Shown here: positions 1 through 8,501 of the stretch, in pieces
Layout: each line of letters opens with the position of its first letter
Position numbering within the stretch: the first letter of the stretch is position 1
Origin: Pseudothauera nasutitermitis
GTDB lineage: Bacteria > Pseudomonadota > Gammaproteobacteria > Burkholderiales > Rhodocyclaceae
Length of the DNA stretch: 32,629 nt
Direction of reading: 5' to 3'
Assembly (NCBI RefSeq): GCF_004801295.1
Contig: NZ_SSOC01000012.1
Span: forward strand, 1-32,629
The notes under the pieces: generated by a model
Told to the model about the DNA's origin: nothing
The model's database searches: none
The model's input: only the letters and a program-made list of their open reading frames with translations
Position numbers and translations under genes: made by a program

Positions 1-1209
1 GAGCGCGCCGCGCCGCGCCGTCTCCCCCCGGCAGGTTCCGATGCGCGGGAGCGCCCACGCGCCGAACGCGGCGCGCGGGGCGACCGGGACGGACAGCGCG
101 GCAACGAAGCCGGGCGGCGTGAGCGTCCGCCGGCCGGAGAACGGCGCGCGCGGCCCGATGCGCGTCCCCGCGACGACGAGGGCCGCCGTTCCGCCGCGCG
201 TCCGGGCGGCGATGCGCGTCTGGGTTTCGAGGGGCGGAGGAAGACCGAAGAACGCCCCCGGGCGGAGCGCGCGGACTTCGCGAAGCGTTCCAGAGCCAAT
301 GAGCGTGCGGAACCCGGTGGCCGTGCCAAGCCCGCCGGCCGCTTCGGCCGGGATGAAACGCCCGCGCCGCGTACACCACGGCCGGCGGGCGGCGGCGCGC
401 CGCGTGCGCGTACCGACGAACGCTCCGCGCGCGCCCCGGCGCCGGCGCGTCCGGCACCCGCGCGTTCCGAACGCCCCGCCGACGAGGGCGTGCGCCTGTC
501 CAAGATCATGGCCGAGCGCGGGCTGTGCTCGCGGCGCGAGGCCGACGGGCTGATCGAGCGCGGCTGGGTGTTCGTCGATGGCCGGCGCATCACCGAACTG
601 GGCACGCGCATCGATCCCGGCGCCGACATCACCCTGGCACCGGAAGCCCGCCGCCAGCAGGCGCAATGGGTCACCATCCTGCTGCACAAGCCGGTGGGCT
701 ACGTCTCCGGCCAGCCGGAGCCGGGCTACGAGCCGGCGGTGGTGCTGGTGAACGCGGACAACCAGTTCGACCGCGGCGCGGCGCAGAACTTCCATCCCAG
801 CCAGTTGAAGGGCCTGGCGCCCGCCGGGCGGCTGGACATCGACTCCACCGGCCTGCTGGTGTTCACCCAGGACGGCCGGGTGGCGCGCCAACTGATCGGC
901 GAGGATTCCAAGGTCGAGAAGGAATACCTGGTGCGCGTGGAGGGCGAGCTTTCCGCCGAAGGGCTGGCGCTGCTCAACCACGGGCTGGAACTCGATGGCC
1001 GCAAGCTGCGCCCGGCGCAGGTGGAATGGGCCAACAGCGATCAGTTGCACTTCATCCTGCGCGAAGGCCGCAAGCGCCAGATCCGCCGCATGTGCGAGCT
1101 GGTCGGGCTGAAGGTGGTCGGCCTCAAGCGCGTGCGCATCGGCAAGGTGCGCCTGGGCGATCTGCCCGTGGGGCAGTGGCGTTATCTGCGCGAGGACGAG
1201 CGCTTCTGA
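1..1209 (+). CDS. rluB: 23S rRNA pseudouridine synthase RluB, 5'-truncated
   Basis: This enzyme isomerises a specific uridine of 23S rRNA to pseudouridine. The frame is open from base 1, so the start lies outside the window. About the first 163 visible residues are a low-complexity, arginine-, proline-, alanine- and glycine-rich extension, probably disordered and RNA-binding. The conserved body begins near base 490 with an S4 RNA-binding domain ([19 protein letters not shown]). The RsuA/RluB-type catalytic domain follows, with the motif [17 protein letters not shown], whose first Asp is the expected catalytic residue, and later [17 protein letters not shown] at 490 could be mistaken for the start, but the upstream frame shows no stop and has protein-like composition. 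The stop overlaps the next gene (TGATG), so the two are probably co-transcribed. RluB rather than RsuA/RluE/RluF is inferred from the extension and overall similarity. Confidence 0.87.
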   Translation, partial: ERAAPRRLPPAGSDARERPRAERGARGDRDGQRGNEAGRRERPPAGERRARPDARPRDDEGRRSAARPGGDARLGFEGRRKTEERPRAERADFAKRSRANERAEPGGRAKPAGRFGRDETPAPRTPRPAGGGAPRARTDERSARAPAPARPAPARSERPADEGVRLSKIMAERGLCSRREADGLIERGWVFVDGRRITELGTRIDPGADITLAPEARRQQAQWVTILLHKPVGYVSGQPEPGYEPAVVLVNADNQFDRGAAQNFHPSQLKGLAPAGRLDIDSTGLLVFTQDGRVARQLIGEDSKVEKEYLVRVEGELSAEGLALLNHGLELDGRKLRPAQVEWANSDQLHFILREGRKRQIRRMCELVGLKVVGLKRVRIGKVRLGDLPVGQWRYLREDERF

Positions 1210-2570
1210 TGCGCGGCCGGCTGGCGGCGGCCTTCGCCACGTACTGGAACCGGCGCATGCTGACCCTGCTGGCGCTGGGCTTTTCCAGCGGCCTGCCGGC
1301 GCCCCTGGTGTTCTCCAATCTGTCGATCTGGCTGCGCGACGAGGGCGTCAGCCGCACCAGCATCGGCCTGTTCGCGCTGGCCGCCACGCCGTACGCGATC
1401 AACTTCCTGTGGGCGCCGCTGATCGACCGCCTGCATCTGCCTGGCCTCACCACGCGCTTCGGCCGGCGGCGCGGCTGGGCGCTGGCCACCCAGTTCGCGC
1501 TGATGGGAGCCATCCTGTGGATGTCGTTCTCCGCGCCGGCCCAGCACCTGTGGATGATGGCGGTGGCCACGCTGCTGGTCACCACGGCCAGCGCCACCCA
1601 GGATATCGTCATCGACGCCTACCGCATCGACGTGCTCGAACCGGAACAGTATGGTGCCGGCTCCGCGGTGGCGATCTGGGGCTGGCACCTGGGCGGCACG
1701 CTGGTGGGCGGCGCGGGCGGCCTGCTGCTGGCGCAGTATTTCGGCTGGCAGGCGTCCTATCAGGTGCTGGCGCTGGCGGTGCTGGTGGGCATCGTCGCCA
1801 TCCTGTGCAGCCCCGAACCCACGCGCGGCGTGCCGGCTGCGCTGGCCGCCGAGGAGGATGCCGTGCGCGTGCGCTTCGCCGGGCGCATGCCGGCCCGCGC
1901 GGCGGCCCTCGCGGCCTGGCTGTACAATGCCGTGGTGGCGCCCTTCGCCGAGTTCATGCGGCGCGACGGCTGGGTACTGGTGCTGGTGTTCGTCTTCGTG
2001 TTCAAGTTCGGCGACGCCATGCTGGGCCGCATGTCCGGCGTGTTCTACCGCGAACTGGGCTTTTCGCTGGCCGACATCGCCGAGGTCTCCAAGCTCTACG
2101 GCTTCGCCGCCAATCTGGTCGGGGTGTTCCTCGGCGGCGTGCTGGCGGCGCGCATCGGTGTGCTGCGCGCGCTGTTCGTCGCCGGGCTGATGGCGGCGGG
2201 CACCAACCTCACCTATGCGGCGCTGGCCATGGTTGGGCAGCAGAAATGGATGCTGGCGGTGGCAGTGGTGTCCGACAGCTTCACCGGCGGGCTGGTCACC
2301 GTGGCCTTCGTCGCCTACCTGTCCGGCCTGTGCAACGTGGCCTACACTGCCACGCAGTACGCGCTGCTGAGTTCGCTGGGCAATCTGTCGCGCATCTGGC
2401 TGTCGGCCTCGGCCGGCTACATGGTGGACCGGCTGGACGGCGACTGGGCGGTGTTCTTCTTCATCACCGCCGGGCTGGCCCTGCTGGGCCTGCCGCTGCT
2501 GGTGTGGCTGATGCGGCGTTTTCCGGCGCACGTCGGGCAGGCCGCGCGCGCCGGCAACGCCAGCGCCTGA
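1209..2570 (+). CDS. AmpG-family MFS transporter (muropeptide permease-like)
   Basis: This is a 453-residue inner-membrane transporter of the major facilitator superfamily, resembling AmpG, which imports anhydromuropeptides for cell-wall recycling. The N-terminus (LALGFSSGLPAPLVFSNLSI) and the following WAPLIDR segment, then a GRRRGW loop between the second and third helices and an ATQDIVIDAYRID stretch, are characteristic of AmpG-like proteins. About twelve hydrophobic segments can be counted. The ATG at 1209 overlaps the rluB stop by one base (TGATG), which implies translational coupling; no separate promoter is visible. E. coli AmpG is somewhat longer, and paralogues of this subfamily exist, so substrate assignment is an inference from family membership. 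A short inverted repeat follows the stop. Confidence 0.8.
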   Translation: MRGRLAAAFATYWNRRMLTLLALGFSSGLPAPLVFSNLSIWLRDEGVSRTSIGLFALAATPYAINFLWAPLIDRLHLPGLTTRFGRRRGWALATQFALMGAILWMSFSAPAQHLWMMAVATLLVTTASATQDIVIDAYRIDVLEPEQYGAGSAVAIWGWHLGGTLVGGAGGLLLAQYFGWQASYQVLALAVLVGIVAILCSPEPTRGVPAALAAEEDAVRVRFAGRMPARAAALAAWLYNAVVAPFAEFMRRDGWVLVLVFVFVFKFGDAMLGRMSGVFYRELGFSLADIAEVSKLYGFAANLVGVFLGGVLAARIGVLRALFVAGLMAAGTNLTYAALAMVGQQKWMLAVAVVSDSFTGGLVTVAFVAYLSGLCNVAYTATQYALLSSLGNLSRIWLSASAGYMVDRLDGDWAVFFFITAGLALLGLPLLVWLMRRFPAHVGQAARAGNASA

Positions 2571-2578
2571 GCGATCGC

Positions 2579-2597
2579 GGACCGCCTGCTGCGGTCC
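2579..2597. terminator. Possible hairpin between convergent genes
   Basis: GGACCGC (2579-2585) and GCGGTCC (2591-2597) form a 7-bp stem with a 5-base loop in the short gap between the convergent MFS gene and the small membrane protein gene. There is no clear T-tract, so it is only a weak terminator candidate. Confidence 0.35.
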
Positions 2598-2605
2598 ACG
2601 GCCGT

Positions 2606-2845
2606 TCAGGCGCGCTTGATGACGCGGATCAGCACCAGCAGCACGATGGCGCCGAGCGTGGCGACCACGATGCTGCCCACCAGGCCGCCGCCCAGGCCGA
2701 GAAAGCCGAACAGCGAGCCGCCGATCACGGCACCGATCACGCCGACCACCAGATTGCCCAGCAGGCCGAGTCCGCCACCGCGCACCAGCACGCCGGCCAG
2801 CCAGCCGGCCACCAGGCCGACGATCAGAAAAGTCAGAAGATTCAT
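2606..2845 (-). CDS. GlsB/YeaQ/YmgE-family small membrane protein
   Basis: This 79-residue, very hydrophobic, glycine-rich protein belongs to the transglycosylase-associated (GlsB/YeaQ/YmgE) family often linked with envelope or general stress. It starts MNLLTFLIVGLVAGWLAG and has three predicted membrane segments (about residues 3-22, 28-50 and 55-75). The segment LLGNLVVGVIGAVIGG is the family hallmark, and the basic tail RVIKRA suggests a cytoplasmic C-terminus. The length matches the family. It is convergent with the MFS gene and lies downstream of uppP on the same strand, with a 127-bp gap in which I see no terminator. Its biochemical role is unknown. Confidence 0.85.
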   Translation of the reverse strand: MNLLTFLIVGLVAGWLAGVLVRGGGLGLLGNLVVGVIGAVIGGSLFGFLGLGGGLVGSIVVATLGAIVLLVLIRVIKRA

Positions 2846-2972
2846 CCCGGATTCCCTATGTACGCAGGCCAGGCCGGGTGGCCGGGCCGATGCCGCATCT
2901 TGGCTCAGACGGCCTGCGCAGGGCAGGGGAACAACGTGAATTATCGTTGCGGGTGCGCTGGGCTGGGTGTGC

Positions 2973-3770
2973 CTATAGATAGATCCACAGCAGCACCGCG
3001 CCCAGCAGCAGGCGGTAGATGACGAAGGGCTGCATGCCGATGCGCCGGATGAAGGCGAGGAAGTAGTGGATGCACAGGTAGGCGGTGATGCCCGAGAGCA
3101 CCGCGCCGATGATCAGCGTGCTCCAGTCCACCGGATGTCCGTTGGTGAGCAGCTTGCGCGCTTCCAGCCCGCCAGCCAGCACGATCACCGGGATGGAAAG
3201 CAGGAAGGAAAAGCGCGAGGCGCCCTCGCGGCTCATGCCGGTGAGCAGCGCGGCGGTGATGGTGATGCCCGCCCGCGAGGTGCCGGGAAACAGCGCCAGG
3301 GCCTGGGCGCAGCCGATCACCAGCACGTCGCGCCAGGTGATCTCGTGTTCGTCGCGCGTGCCGCGCTGCCGCCAGTCCGCCCAGCCCAGCAGCAGGCCGA
3401 AGGCGATCATGCCGACGGCCAGCACCACCGGGGAGCGCAGGTGGGCTTCCACCAGATCCTGCGCGAGCAGTCCGGCCAGGCCGACCGGAATGGTGCCAAG
3501 GATCACCGCCCAGGCCAGGCGCGCGTCGGCGTCGAGCCGGCGGGTGGCGAGCGAGCGGGTCCAACTCACGGTCATGTCGCTCAGTTCCCGGCGGAAGTAC
3601 AGCACGACTGCCGATAGGGTGCCGACGTGCAGGGCGACGTCGAAGGCCAGACCCTGATCGGGCCAGCCGGTGAGGACCGGCACCAGGATCAGGTGGGCGG
3701 AACTGGAAATAGGCAGGAATTCGGTGAGACCTTGTACCACCGAGAGTACGACGACTTGCAGCCAATCCAT
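2973..3770 (-). CDS. uppP: Undecaprenyl-diphosphatase
   Basis: UppP (BacA) is an integral inner-membrane phosphatase that converts undecaprenyl diphosphate to the monophosphate, recycling the lipid carrier for peptidoglycan and other surface polymers. The protein is 265 residues, normal for the family. Both signature regions are present: the N-terminal QGLTEFLPISSSAHL with its essential glutamate and the PGTSRAGITI segment carrying the catalytic serine/arginine. Several hydrophobic helices cover the rest. The start at 3770 (MDWLQVVVLSVVQGLTEF) is chosen because it aligns with family N-termini; the frame continues upstream as arginine-rich nonsense. The Shine-Dalgarno sequence is weak. It is probably a single gene or co-transcribed with the small membrane protein downstream. 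Confidence 0.95.
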   Translation of the reverse strand: MDWLQVVVLSVVQGLTEFLPISSSAHLILVPVLTGWPDQGLAFDVALHVGTLSAVVLYFRRELSDMTVSWTRSLATRRLDADARLAWAVILGTIPVGLAGLLAQDLVEAHLRSPVVLAVGMIAFGLLLGWADWRQRGTRDEHEITWRDVLVIGCAQALALFPGTSRAGITITAALLTGMSREGASRFSFLLSIPVIVLAGGLEARKLLTNGHPVDWSTLIIGAVLSGITAYLCIHYFLAFIRRIGMQPFVIYRLLLGAVLLWIYL

Positions 3771-3932
3771 GGGAAGCGGGCGGTTCCGTGTGAGGGGCGC
3801 GCACCGGACGGTGCTGCGCGCAAAACGCCCGGCATTCTCGCACAAAGGCCCGCTGCGGGTGGGGTGGCGGAAAGTTTTGATACCAAGCCGAGGCAAGGCG
3901 GGCGCGGCTTGCCGACGACGGCGGGTATGCGC

Positions 3933-3947
3933 CCCGGCATTGCCGGG
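3933..3947. terminator. Weak hairpin after the heme operon
   Basis: CCCGGC and GCCGGG flank a 3-base centre just beyond the HutZ-like stop at 3955. No T-run follows on either strand. It could contribute to ending the hmu transcript but is not a convincing intrinsic terminator. Confidence 0.25.
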
Positions 3948-3954
3948 CCGCGAT

Positions 3955-4467
3955 TCAGGTTTCTTTCTCCGGCCGCAGCGCAGCGAGGGCGGCGAGATCG
4001 CCGGACGGCGAGGCGAATGCGGCGCCGAAGCCCAGGACGAAATTCGCCGCGCCGCGGCGCAGGCGGTAGGCGCTGAAGTCCGGCAGACCGTCGAGCAGCC
4101 GGGCAATGCTGCCGAAGCGCGCTTCGAGCGCGGCGAAGGCGGCCGTGCGGCCCGCGGCGTCGAGTGCGTCCACCGTGCAGGCGAAGTTCAGGCGCCGGCG
4201 GGCGAAGATCTGCCGCGCCGCGCCTTCGTCCTCGATCAGCAGCACCGACACCCGGCGGTCGTGCGCGAGCGTGCGGCCGTGGGCGGCCAGGCCGCTGACC
4301 GCGATCAGGAAGTCGCCGTGTTCGTCGAGGGCGAACGGCGCATAGCTGGCCAGCGGCGCACCGTGCTCGTCGATGCTGGCGAGGATCAGCGAACGCGCCG
4401 AGTGCAGCAACTGCTGCGCGGCGGTGCGCGCCTCGGCGAGCTGTGCGGCGGGGTCTGGCGTGTGCAT
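3955..4467 (-). CDS. hutZ: HutZ/HugZ-like FMN-binding split-barrel protein (heme utilisation)
   Basis: This 170-residue protein belongs to the pyridoxamine-phosphate-oxidase-like split-barrel family that includes HutZ and HugZ, proteins that bind heme and take part in its breakdown after uptake. The N-terminal region has the family pattern ARSLILASIDEHGAPLASYA, followed by FLIAVSGLAAHGRTLAHDRR and a SVLLIEDE strand. The start at 4467 is supported by a good AAGGAG ribosome site 8 bases upstream. It is the last gene of the hmu operon, 92 bp after hmuV, matching its role in heme metabolism. Its length fits HutZ rather than the longer HugZ. No histidine occurs after about residue 75, so the C-terminal histidine reported as a heme ligand in characterised homologues is not evident. 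Function is therefore inferred from family and context. Confidence 0.78.
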   Translation of the reverse strand: MHTPDPAAQLAEARTAAQQLLHSARSLILASIDEHGAPLASYAPFALDEHGDFLIAVSGLAAHGRTLAHDRRVSVLLIEDEGAARQIFARRRLNFACTVDALDAAGRTAAFAALEARFGSIARLLDGLPDFSAYRLRRGAANFVLGFGAAFASPSGDLAALAALRPEKET

Positions 4468-4559
4468 CGGGGGCTCCTTGTCGGTCGGTTCGTGCGGCGT
4501 CGTGGCCGGCGGATGGCAAGCGGAGGCGGTGCCCCGGCGGCCCGTGGCGGCTCCCGGAT

Positions 4560-5369
4560 TCAGTCCGTGGAGGCCGCCGTGGGGCCGTGGGCATGGAAAG
4601 CGATCCAGGGGCGGTCGTGGCGCGGATGGGGCATGATCACCGCATCCACGTCGAATGTCTCGCGCAGCCGCTCGGCGGTCAGCACCTCCCGTGGCGCGCC
4701 GTCGTGCAGCAGCCGGCCGTCGCGCAGCAGCGCGATGCGGTCGCAGTGCGCGGCGGCGAGGTTGAGGTCGTGCACGATCATCAGCACGCCGATGCCGCGT
4801 CCGGCGACCTCGGCGAGGCGTTCCATCAGGGCGAGCTGGTGGGCGATGTCGAGCGGCGCGGTGGGTTCGTCGAGCAGCAGGTAGCGGCCGCCGGGCCCGC
4901 AGTCGTCCCAGATCTGGGCGAACACGCGGGCGAGCTGCACGCGGGCGCGCTCGCCGCCGGACAGCCGGGTATACGGCCGTTCGGCCAGGTGGGCCACGTC
5001 GAGCAGGGCGAGCAGTTCGCGCACCCGTTCGCGGTCGGTCCGCCCGGGCGCGCCGCTGTGATGCGGCGTGCGGCCGAGCAGGGCGACCTCGAAGGCGGTG
5101 AACGGAAACGCCAGATCCAGGTGCTGCGGCAGCACCGCGCGCACGCGTGCGCGGGCGCGCATCGTCCACGTCCGCATCGGCCGGCCGTTGAGCACCACCT
5201 CGCCAGGCTGCGGATGCAGTTCGCCGCTCAGGAGCTTCAGCAGCGTGGATTTGCCGGCGCCGTTCGGGCCCATCAGCGCCACGCATTCGCCGGGCACGAG
5301 GCGGAAATCGACCCCCGTGAGCAGCCTGCGGCCATGCACTGAAAAGCCGGCCTGGTGCGCTTCGAGCAT
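4560..5369 (-). CDS. hmuV: Heme ABC transporter ATP-binding protein
   Basis: HmuV is the cytoplasmic ATPase that powers heme import through HmuU. The 269-residue protein has all nucleotide-binding motifs in order: Walker A GPNGAGKST near residue 40, the signature LSGGERARVQLAR, Walker B YLLLDEPTAPLD and the switch histidine in MIVHDLNLAAAHCD. The glycine-containing loop GGRYLLLDEPT and the C-terminal segment DVDAVIMPHP are typical of the FecE/BtuD/HmuV branch. The start at 5369 overlaps the hmuU stop by one base (TGATG), so translation is probably coupled. The C-terminal end, rich in His and Pro, has no obvious motif. Confidence 0.94.
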   Translation of the reverse strand: MLEAHQAGFSVHGRRLLTGVDFRLVPGECVALMGPNGAGKSTLLKLLSGELHPQPGEVVLNGRPMRTWTMRARARVRAVLPQHLDLAFPFTAFEVALLGRTPHHSGAPGRTDRERVRELLALLDVAHLAERPYTRLSGGERARVQLARVFAQIWDDCGPGGRYLLLDEPTAPLDIAHQLALMERLAEVAGRGIGVLMIVHDLNLAAAHCDRIALLRDGRLLHDGAPREVLTAERLRETFDVDAVIMPHPRHDRPWIAFHAHGPTAASTD

Positions 5370-6478
5370 CAGCGTGCTCCAAGCCGCCCGGAGAGCAGGG
5401 CGAGAAAGAACGGGCCGCCGAGCAGCGCGGTGATCAGGCCCACCGGCACTTCGGCCGGCGCGGCCACGGTGCGCGCGGCCATGTCGGCGCACACCAGCAG
5501 CAGCGCGCCGGTCATCGCCGCGGCGGGCAGCAGGCGGACGTGGCCCGGCCCCATCCACAGGCGGGCGATGTGCGGGGCCATCAGGCCGATGAAGCCGATC
5601 ATGCCGGTCATCGCCACCGAGGCGCCGACCAGCACCGCCACCAGCATCACCAGCAGCGGGCGTACGCGGGCCAGATCGAAGCCCAGGTGGCCGGCGACGT
5701 CCTCGCCAAGCAGCAGCGCGTCGAGCAGGCGCGCCAGCATCAGCAGGCCGGCCGTTGCGGGCAGGATGAACACCGCCAGGGTGCGGATTTCCGCCCACCC
5801 GGCGCCGCCCAGGCTGCCCATGGTCCAGAAGGTGATGGAACGCAGTTGCTGGTCGTCGGCGATGTAGGTGAGCAGCCCGGTGGCGGCGCCGGCCAGCGCG
5901 CTGAAGGCGATGCCGGCGAGCAGCAGCATCAGGGTCTGCCCGTCGGCGATGGCCAGCCGTGCCAGGCGGTAGATCAGCCAGCTCGCCAGCACGCCGCCGA
6001 CGAAGGCCGCCGCGGGCTGCGCGTAGCTGCCCAGCCAGCCGGACAGCGCGCCCAGCCAGGCGATCTTGCCGGCCAGCACGATCCAGGCCACCGCGCCGAG
6101 CGCGGCGCCGCTCGACACGCCGACGATGCCGGGGTCGGCGAGCGGGTTGCGGAACAGCGCCTGCATGGCCGCGCCGGCCGCCGCCATGCCGCAGCCCACC
6201 AGCAGGGCGAGCACCACGCGCGGCAGGCGCACGTTGAGCAGCACGTTGGCCTGGATGGTGGTGTAGGCCACGTCGACGCCGAAGCCGAGGCGTTCGAGCA
6301 GGATCGCGCCGATCTGTGCGACGCTGAGCTGCACAGCCCCCTGGGTGACCGACAGCAGCAGCGCGCCGGCGAGCAGCACCGCGAGCAGCGCGCTCGCCGA
6401 CAGGCGCAGCAGCGGACGGCCCGCGCCGGCCGGCAGGGGGCTGGCGAGGCCGTCGGGTGGTTTCAGGCTGGCCTCCAT
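5369..6478 (-). CDS. hmuU: Heme ABC transporter permease (FecCD family)
   Basis: HmuU forms the inner-membrane channel for heme, expected to work as a homodimer with two HmuV subunits. The protein is 369 residues and has about ten hydrophobic segments. FecCD-family signatures include NVRLPRVVLALLVGCGMAAA, QALFRNPLADPGIVGVSSGA and the ATPase-contact region GFIGLMAPHIARL. The N-terminal 25 residues are hydrophilic and proline-rich before the first helix. The start at 6478 lies 3 bases beyond the hmuT stop (6482-6484). The tight packing with hmuT and hmuV shows that they form one transcription unit. Specificity for heme, rather than siderophore or cobalamin, rests on the adjacent hmuS and hmuT. 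Confidence 0.93.
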   Translation of the reverse strand: MEASLKPPDGLASPLPAGAGRPLLRLSASALLAVLLAGALLLSVTQGAVQLSVAQIGAILLERLGFGVDVAYTTIQANVLLNVRLPRVVLALLVGCGMAAAGAAMQALFRNPLADPGIVGVSSGAALGAVAWIVLAGKIAWLGALSGWLGSYAQPAAAFVGGVLASWLIYRLARLAIADGQTLMLLLAGIAFSALAGAATGLLTYIADDQQLRSITFWTMGSLGGAGWAEIRTLAVFILPATAGLLMLARLLDALLLGEDVAGHLGFDLARVRPLLVMLVAVLVGASVAMTGMIGFIGLMAPHIARLWMGPGHVRLLPAAAMTGALLLVCADMAARTVAAPAEVPVGLITALLGGPFFLALLSGRLGAR

Positions 6479-6481
6479 GCC

Positions 6482-7348
6482 TCAGTGTGGATCGGCAACG
6501 GGGTGCTGTGGATGGAAGGCGGCGCCCAGGCGGGCGATGGCCTCGGGCAGCCGCGGGCCGAAGGAGAACAGCTCGACGATGTCCAGTGCGACCACGCGGC
6601 CGCTCTGTGCAGCGGGCGTGTCGCGCAGGCCGGGCACGGCATCGATCGCCTGTTCCAGCGAGCCGGCGGCATCGACCATGTGGGTGGTCAGCACGACGAC
6701 CTCGGGCGCGGCGGCGACCAGTGCCTCGGCCGAGACCGGCTTGAAGCCGCTCATGCCGTCCAGCGCGTTGATGCCGCCGGCCAGGCGGATCATCGCGTCG
6801 CCGGCCGAATCGCGCCCGGCGCCAGTGCCGCTGCCCGCGCCGCGGCCGAGGAACAGCGCCGCGCGCGGCGGCTGCGGCAGCGCGCGGTAGTGCGCGCTGA
6901 TGCGCTGGGCGCGGGCTGCCACGCGGTCGGCGAGCAGCCGGCCGTCGTCGGGCATGCCGAGCGCTTCGCCGACCACGCGGATGCGCTCGGCGGTTTCCTC
7001 GATGGACTGCGCCGGGCCGGTCTGCACCAGTTCGATGCCCAAGGTACGCAACTGGGCCACGGCGCTTGCCGGCCCGAGGTCGTGGCCGGCGAGCAGCAGC
7101 TCCGGCTCCAGCGCGGCCACGCCCTCCACCGAGATCTGCCGCACGTAGCCGATCTGCGGCAACTGCTGCGCGGCGGGCGGGTAGATGCTCTGGCTGTCGG
7201 CGCCGACCAGGCGGTCCTCGGCGCCGAGCGCGTAGATGATCTCGGTGACGTGGGCGCCGGCGCTGAGCACCCGCTGCGGACCTTCGGCGCAGACCGGCGC
7301 GGCGAGCAGCACCGCGAGCAGCAGGGCACCACGCAGCGCCCCGTTCAT
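6482..7348 (-). CDS. hmuT: Periplasmic heme-binding protein
   Basis: HmuT captures heme in the periplasm and delivers it to HmuUV. The 288-residue precursor starts with a signal peptide (MNGALRGALLLAVLLAAPVCA, cleavage expected around residue 21). The mature part is a class III substrate-binding fold typical of heme and siderophore carriers. The segment QIGYVRQISVEGVAALEPEL carries Tyr68 (precursor numbering) where HmuT/ShuT proteins have their axial heme-ligand tyrosine. The start codon overlaps the hmuS stop by four bases (ATGA), the usual arrangement for coupled translation. The sequence between residues 165 and 180 is glycine-rich and probably a loop. Confidence 0.93.
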   Translation of the reverse strand: MNGALRGALLLAVLLAAPVCAEGPQRVLSAGAHVTEIIYALGAEDRLVGADSQSIYPPAAQQLPQIGYVRQISVEGVAALEPELLLAGHDLGPASAVAQLRTLGIELVQTGPAQSIEETAERIRVVGEALGMPDDGRLLADRVAARAQRISAHYRALPQPPRAALFLGRGAGSGTGAGRDSAGDAMIRLAGGINALDGMSGFKPVSAEALVAAAPEVVVLTTHMVDAAGSLEQAIDAVPGLRDTPAAQSGRVVALDIVELFSFGPRLPEAIARLGAAFHPQHPVADPH

Positions 7349-8415
7349 GGCTGCGCTCCGTGGCGCGGCGCGGCCTCGGCCAGCGCGCGCCAGGCGGCGT
7401 TCTCGGCCTCGCCCGGCTTGCGCCGGCCGAACACGAACATCAGCGGCCTGCCCGCGGCGTCGTAGCACTCCACCGAGGTCACGGTGCCGTCGACGGTGGG
7501 TTTGCGCACCAGCCAGGCCTGGTCGACCAGGGGTTCCAGCAGGTGCAGGTTGAAGTCCGGGTCGAGCACGTTGAACCAGTCGCCGGTCTGCCTGAGATGG
7601 ACCACCGGGCCGGTATGGATCTGGATGCAGCCGCGGTTGCCGACGAACACCATGATCGCCAGCCCCTGAGCCTGCGCGCCGCCGAATACCGCGCGGTGGG
7701 CGAGGCGGTCGAGCCGTTCGGCGCGCCGCGGGCCGGCGAGGCGGAAGGCGGCGCGGCGGTCGAGATGGTGGCGTTTGAGCAGGCCGGCGAAGTCGTGGGT
7801 GTCGCGCAGGGCGTCCCACTCGGCGTGGAAAACCCCCGCGTCGGCCAGCGCTTCGTCGGTGAGCAGCGGTTCGGCGGCCTCGTCGGGCGCCGCGGCGGGC
7901 GGCGGGCGGCCGGCATGGCGCGCGACCAGGCGTGCGAACGCGCCGGTGTCGCTGTCTTCGAGCAGGTGGATCTTGTGCACCGCATGGCCGTCGGCGTCGA
8001 AGAACTGCAGGCTGCGCGCGCGGCGTTCGCCGCGCGTCTGCTCGACGGCCACGCCGTGCCGCCAGTGGCGCATGAACAGGCGCAGGTCGATGTCCTTGCC
8101 CACGGTCAGGCCGACGCCTTCGGCGTAGAAGGCGAACTTTTCATATACGCCCTTGCGCTCGTGCACGCAGCAGGCGTTGCGGGTCAGCGCCATCACCCGT
8201 CCGAGGCTGCCAGCCTCCTGCAGCAGCGCGGCGAAGTCGCCGCCCAGAAGTGTGGCCTCGCCGCCGTGCCCCAGGCGCAGCAGGGCCAGTTCGCTGCTGC
8301 CCAGGCGTTCGGCCGCGTCGCGGATGCGCAGTCCGGGTTCGGCGGCGATCAGGCGGCGGTAGCGTTCGTCCAGCTTGCCGGCCGCGGCGCTGGCCGGTTC
8401 GGTGACAGTATCCAT
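7345..8415 (-). CDS. hmuS: Hemin-processing/degrading protein HmuS
   Basis: HmuS (HemS/ChuS family) is a cytoplasmic protein that accepts imported heme and stores, transfers or breaks it down. The 356-residue length fits the duplicated HemS fold. The first half contains VMALTRNACCVHERKGVYE and the second VFVGNRGCIQIHTGPV, both typical. His207 in the segment LRDTHDFAGLL matches the position of the heme-ligand histidine of ChuS/HemS by motif. The start at 8415 (MDTVTEPASAAAGKLDERY) is chosen because an AGAGGAG ribosome site precedes it; an upstream in-frame extension lacks family similarity and would cover the promoter. It is the first gene of hmuSTUV-hutZ. The region between the halves (residues 168-185) is a proline/alanine linker. 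Confidence 0.93.
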   Translation of the reverse strand: MDTVTEPASAAAGKLDERYRRLIAAEPGLRIRDAAERLGSSELALLRLGHGGEATLLGGDFAALLQEAGSLGRVMALTRNACCVHERKGVYEKFAFYAEGVGLTVGKDIDLRLFMRHWRHGVAVEQTRGERRARSLQFFDADGHAVHKIHLLEDSDTGAFARLVARHAGRPPPAAAPDEAAEPLLTDEALADAGVFHAEWDALRDTHDFAGLLKRHHLDRRAAFRLAGPRRAERLDRLAHRAVFGGAQAQGLAIMVFVGNRGCIQIHTGPVVHLRQTGDWFNVLDPDFNLHLLEPLVDQAWLVRKPTVDGTVTSVECYDAAGRPLMFVFGRRKPGEAENAAWRALAEAAPRHGAQP

Positions 8416-8481
8416 GCATACTCCTCTTGCCCCGCGTTCGTGAATCCGGCCGGGCTCTGCGTAGGAGCGGGAGAGGCTGCT

Positions 8482-8495
8482 TTGATGTGGATCAA
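8482..8495. promoter_or_regulatory. Perfect FNR/Anr-type box upstream of hmuS
   Basis: The sequence TTGATGTGGATCAA is an exact match to the FNR/CRP-superfamily consensus TTGAT-N4-ATCAA. It lies 67 bp upstream of the hmuS start codon. Relative to the candidate promoter at 8502-8529 it would cover about +1 to +14, a position usually associated with repression. If instead a different start site near 8447 is used, it would sit close to -41.5, the classical activating position, but the -10 there is poor. Confidence 0.7.
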
Positions 8496-8501
8496 GTTGA
8501 C

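Noticed and set aside
41-553. A plus-strand frame at the left edge starting at 41
   Set aside because: It overlaps the rluB extension in another frame and runs into the conserved S4 region; the rluB frame continues coherently into a known domain.
525-1208. Long N-terminal extension of the MFS transporter back to 525
   Set aside because: The upstream part is antiphase to rluB and is arginine/alanine nonsense; the family N-terminus begins at the ATG at 1209.
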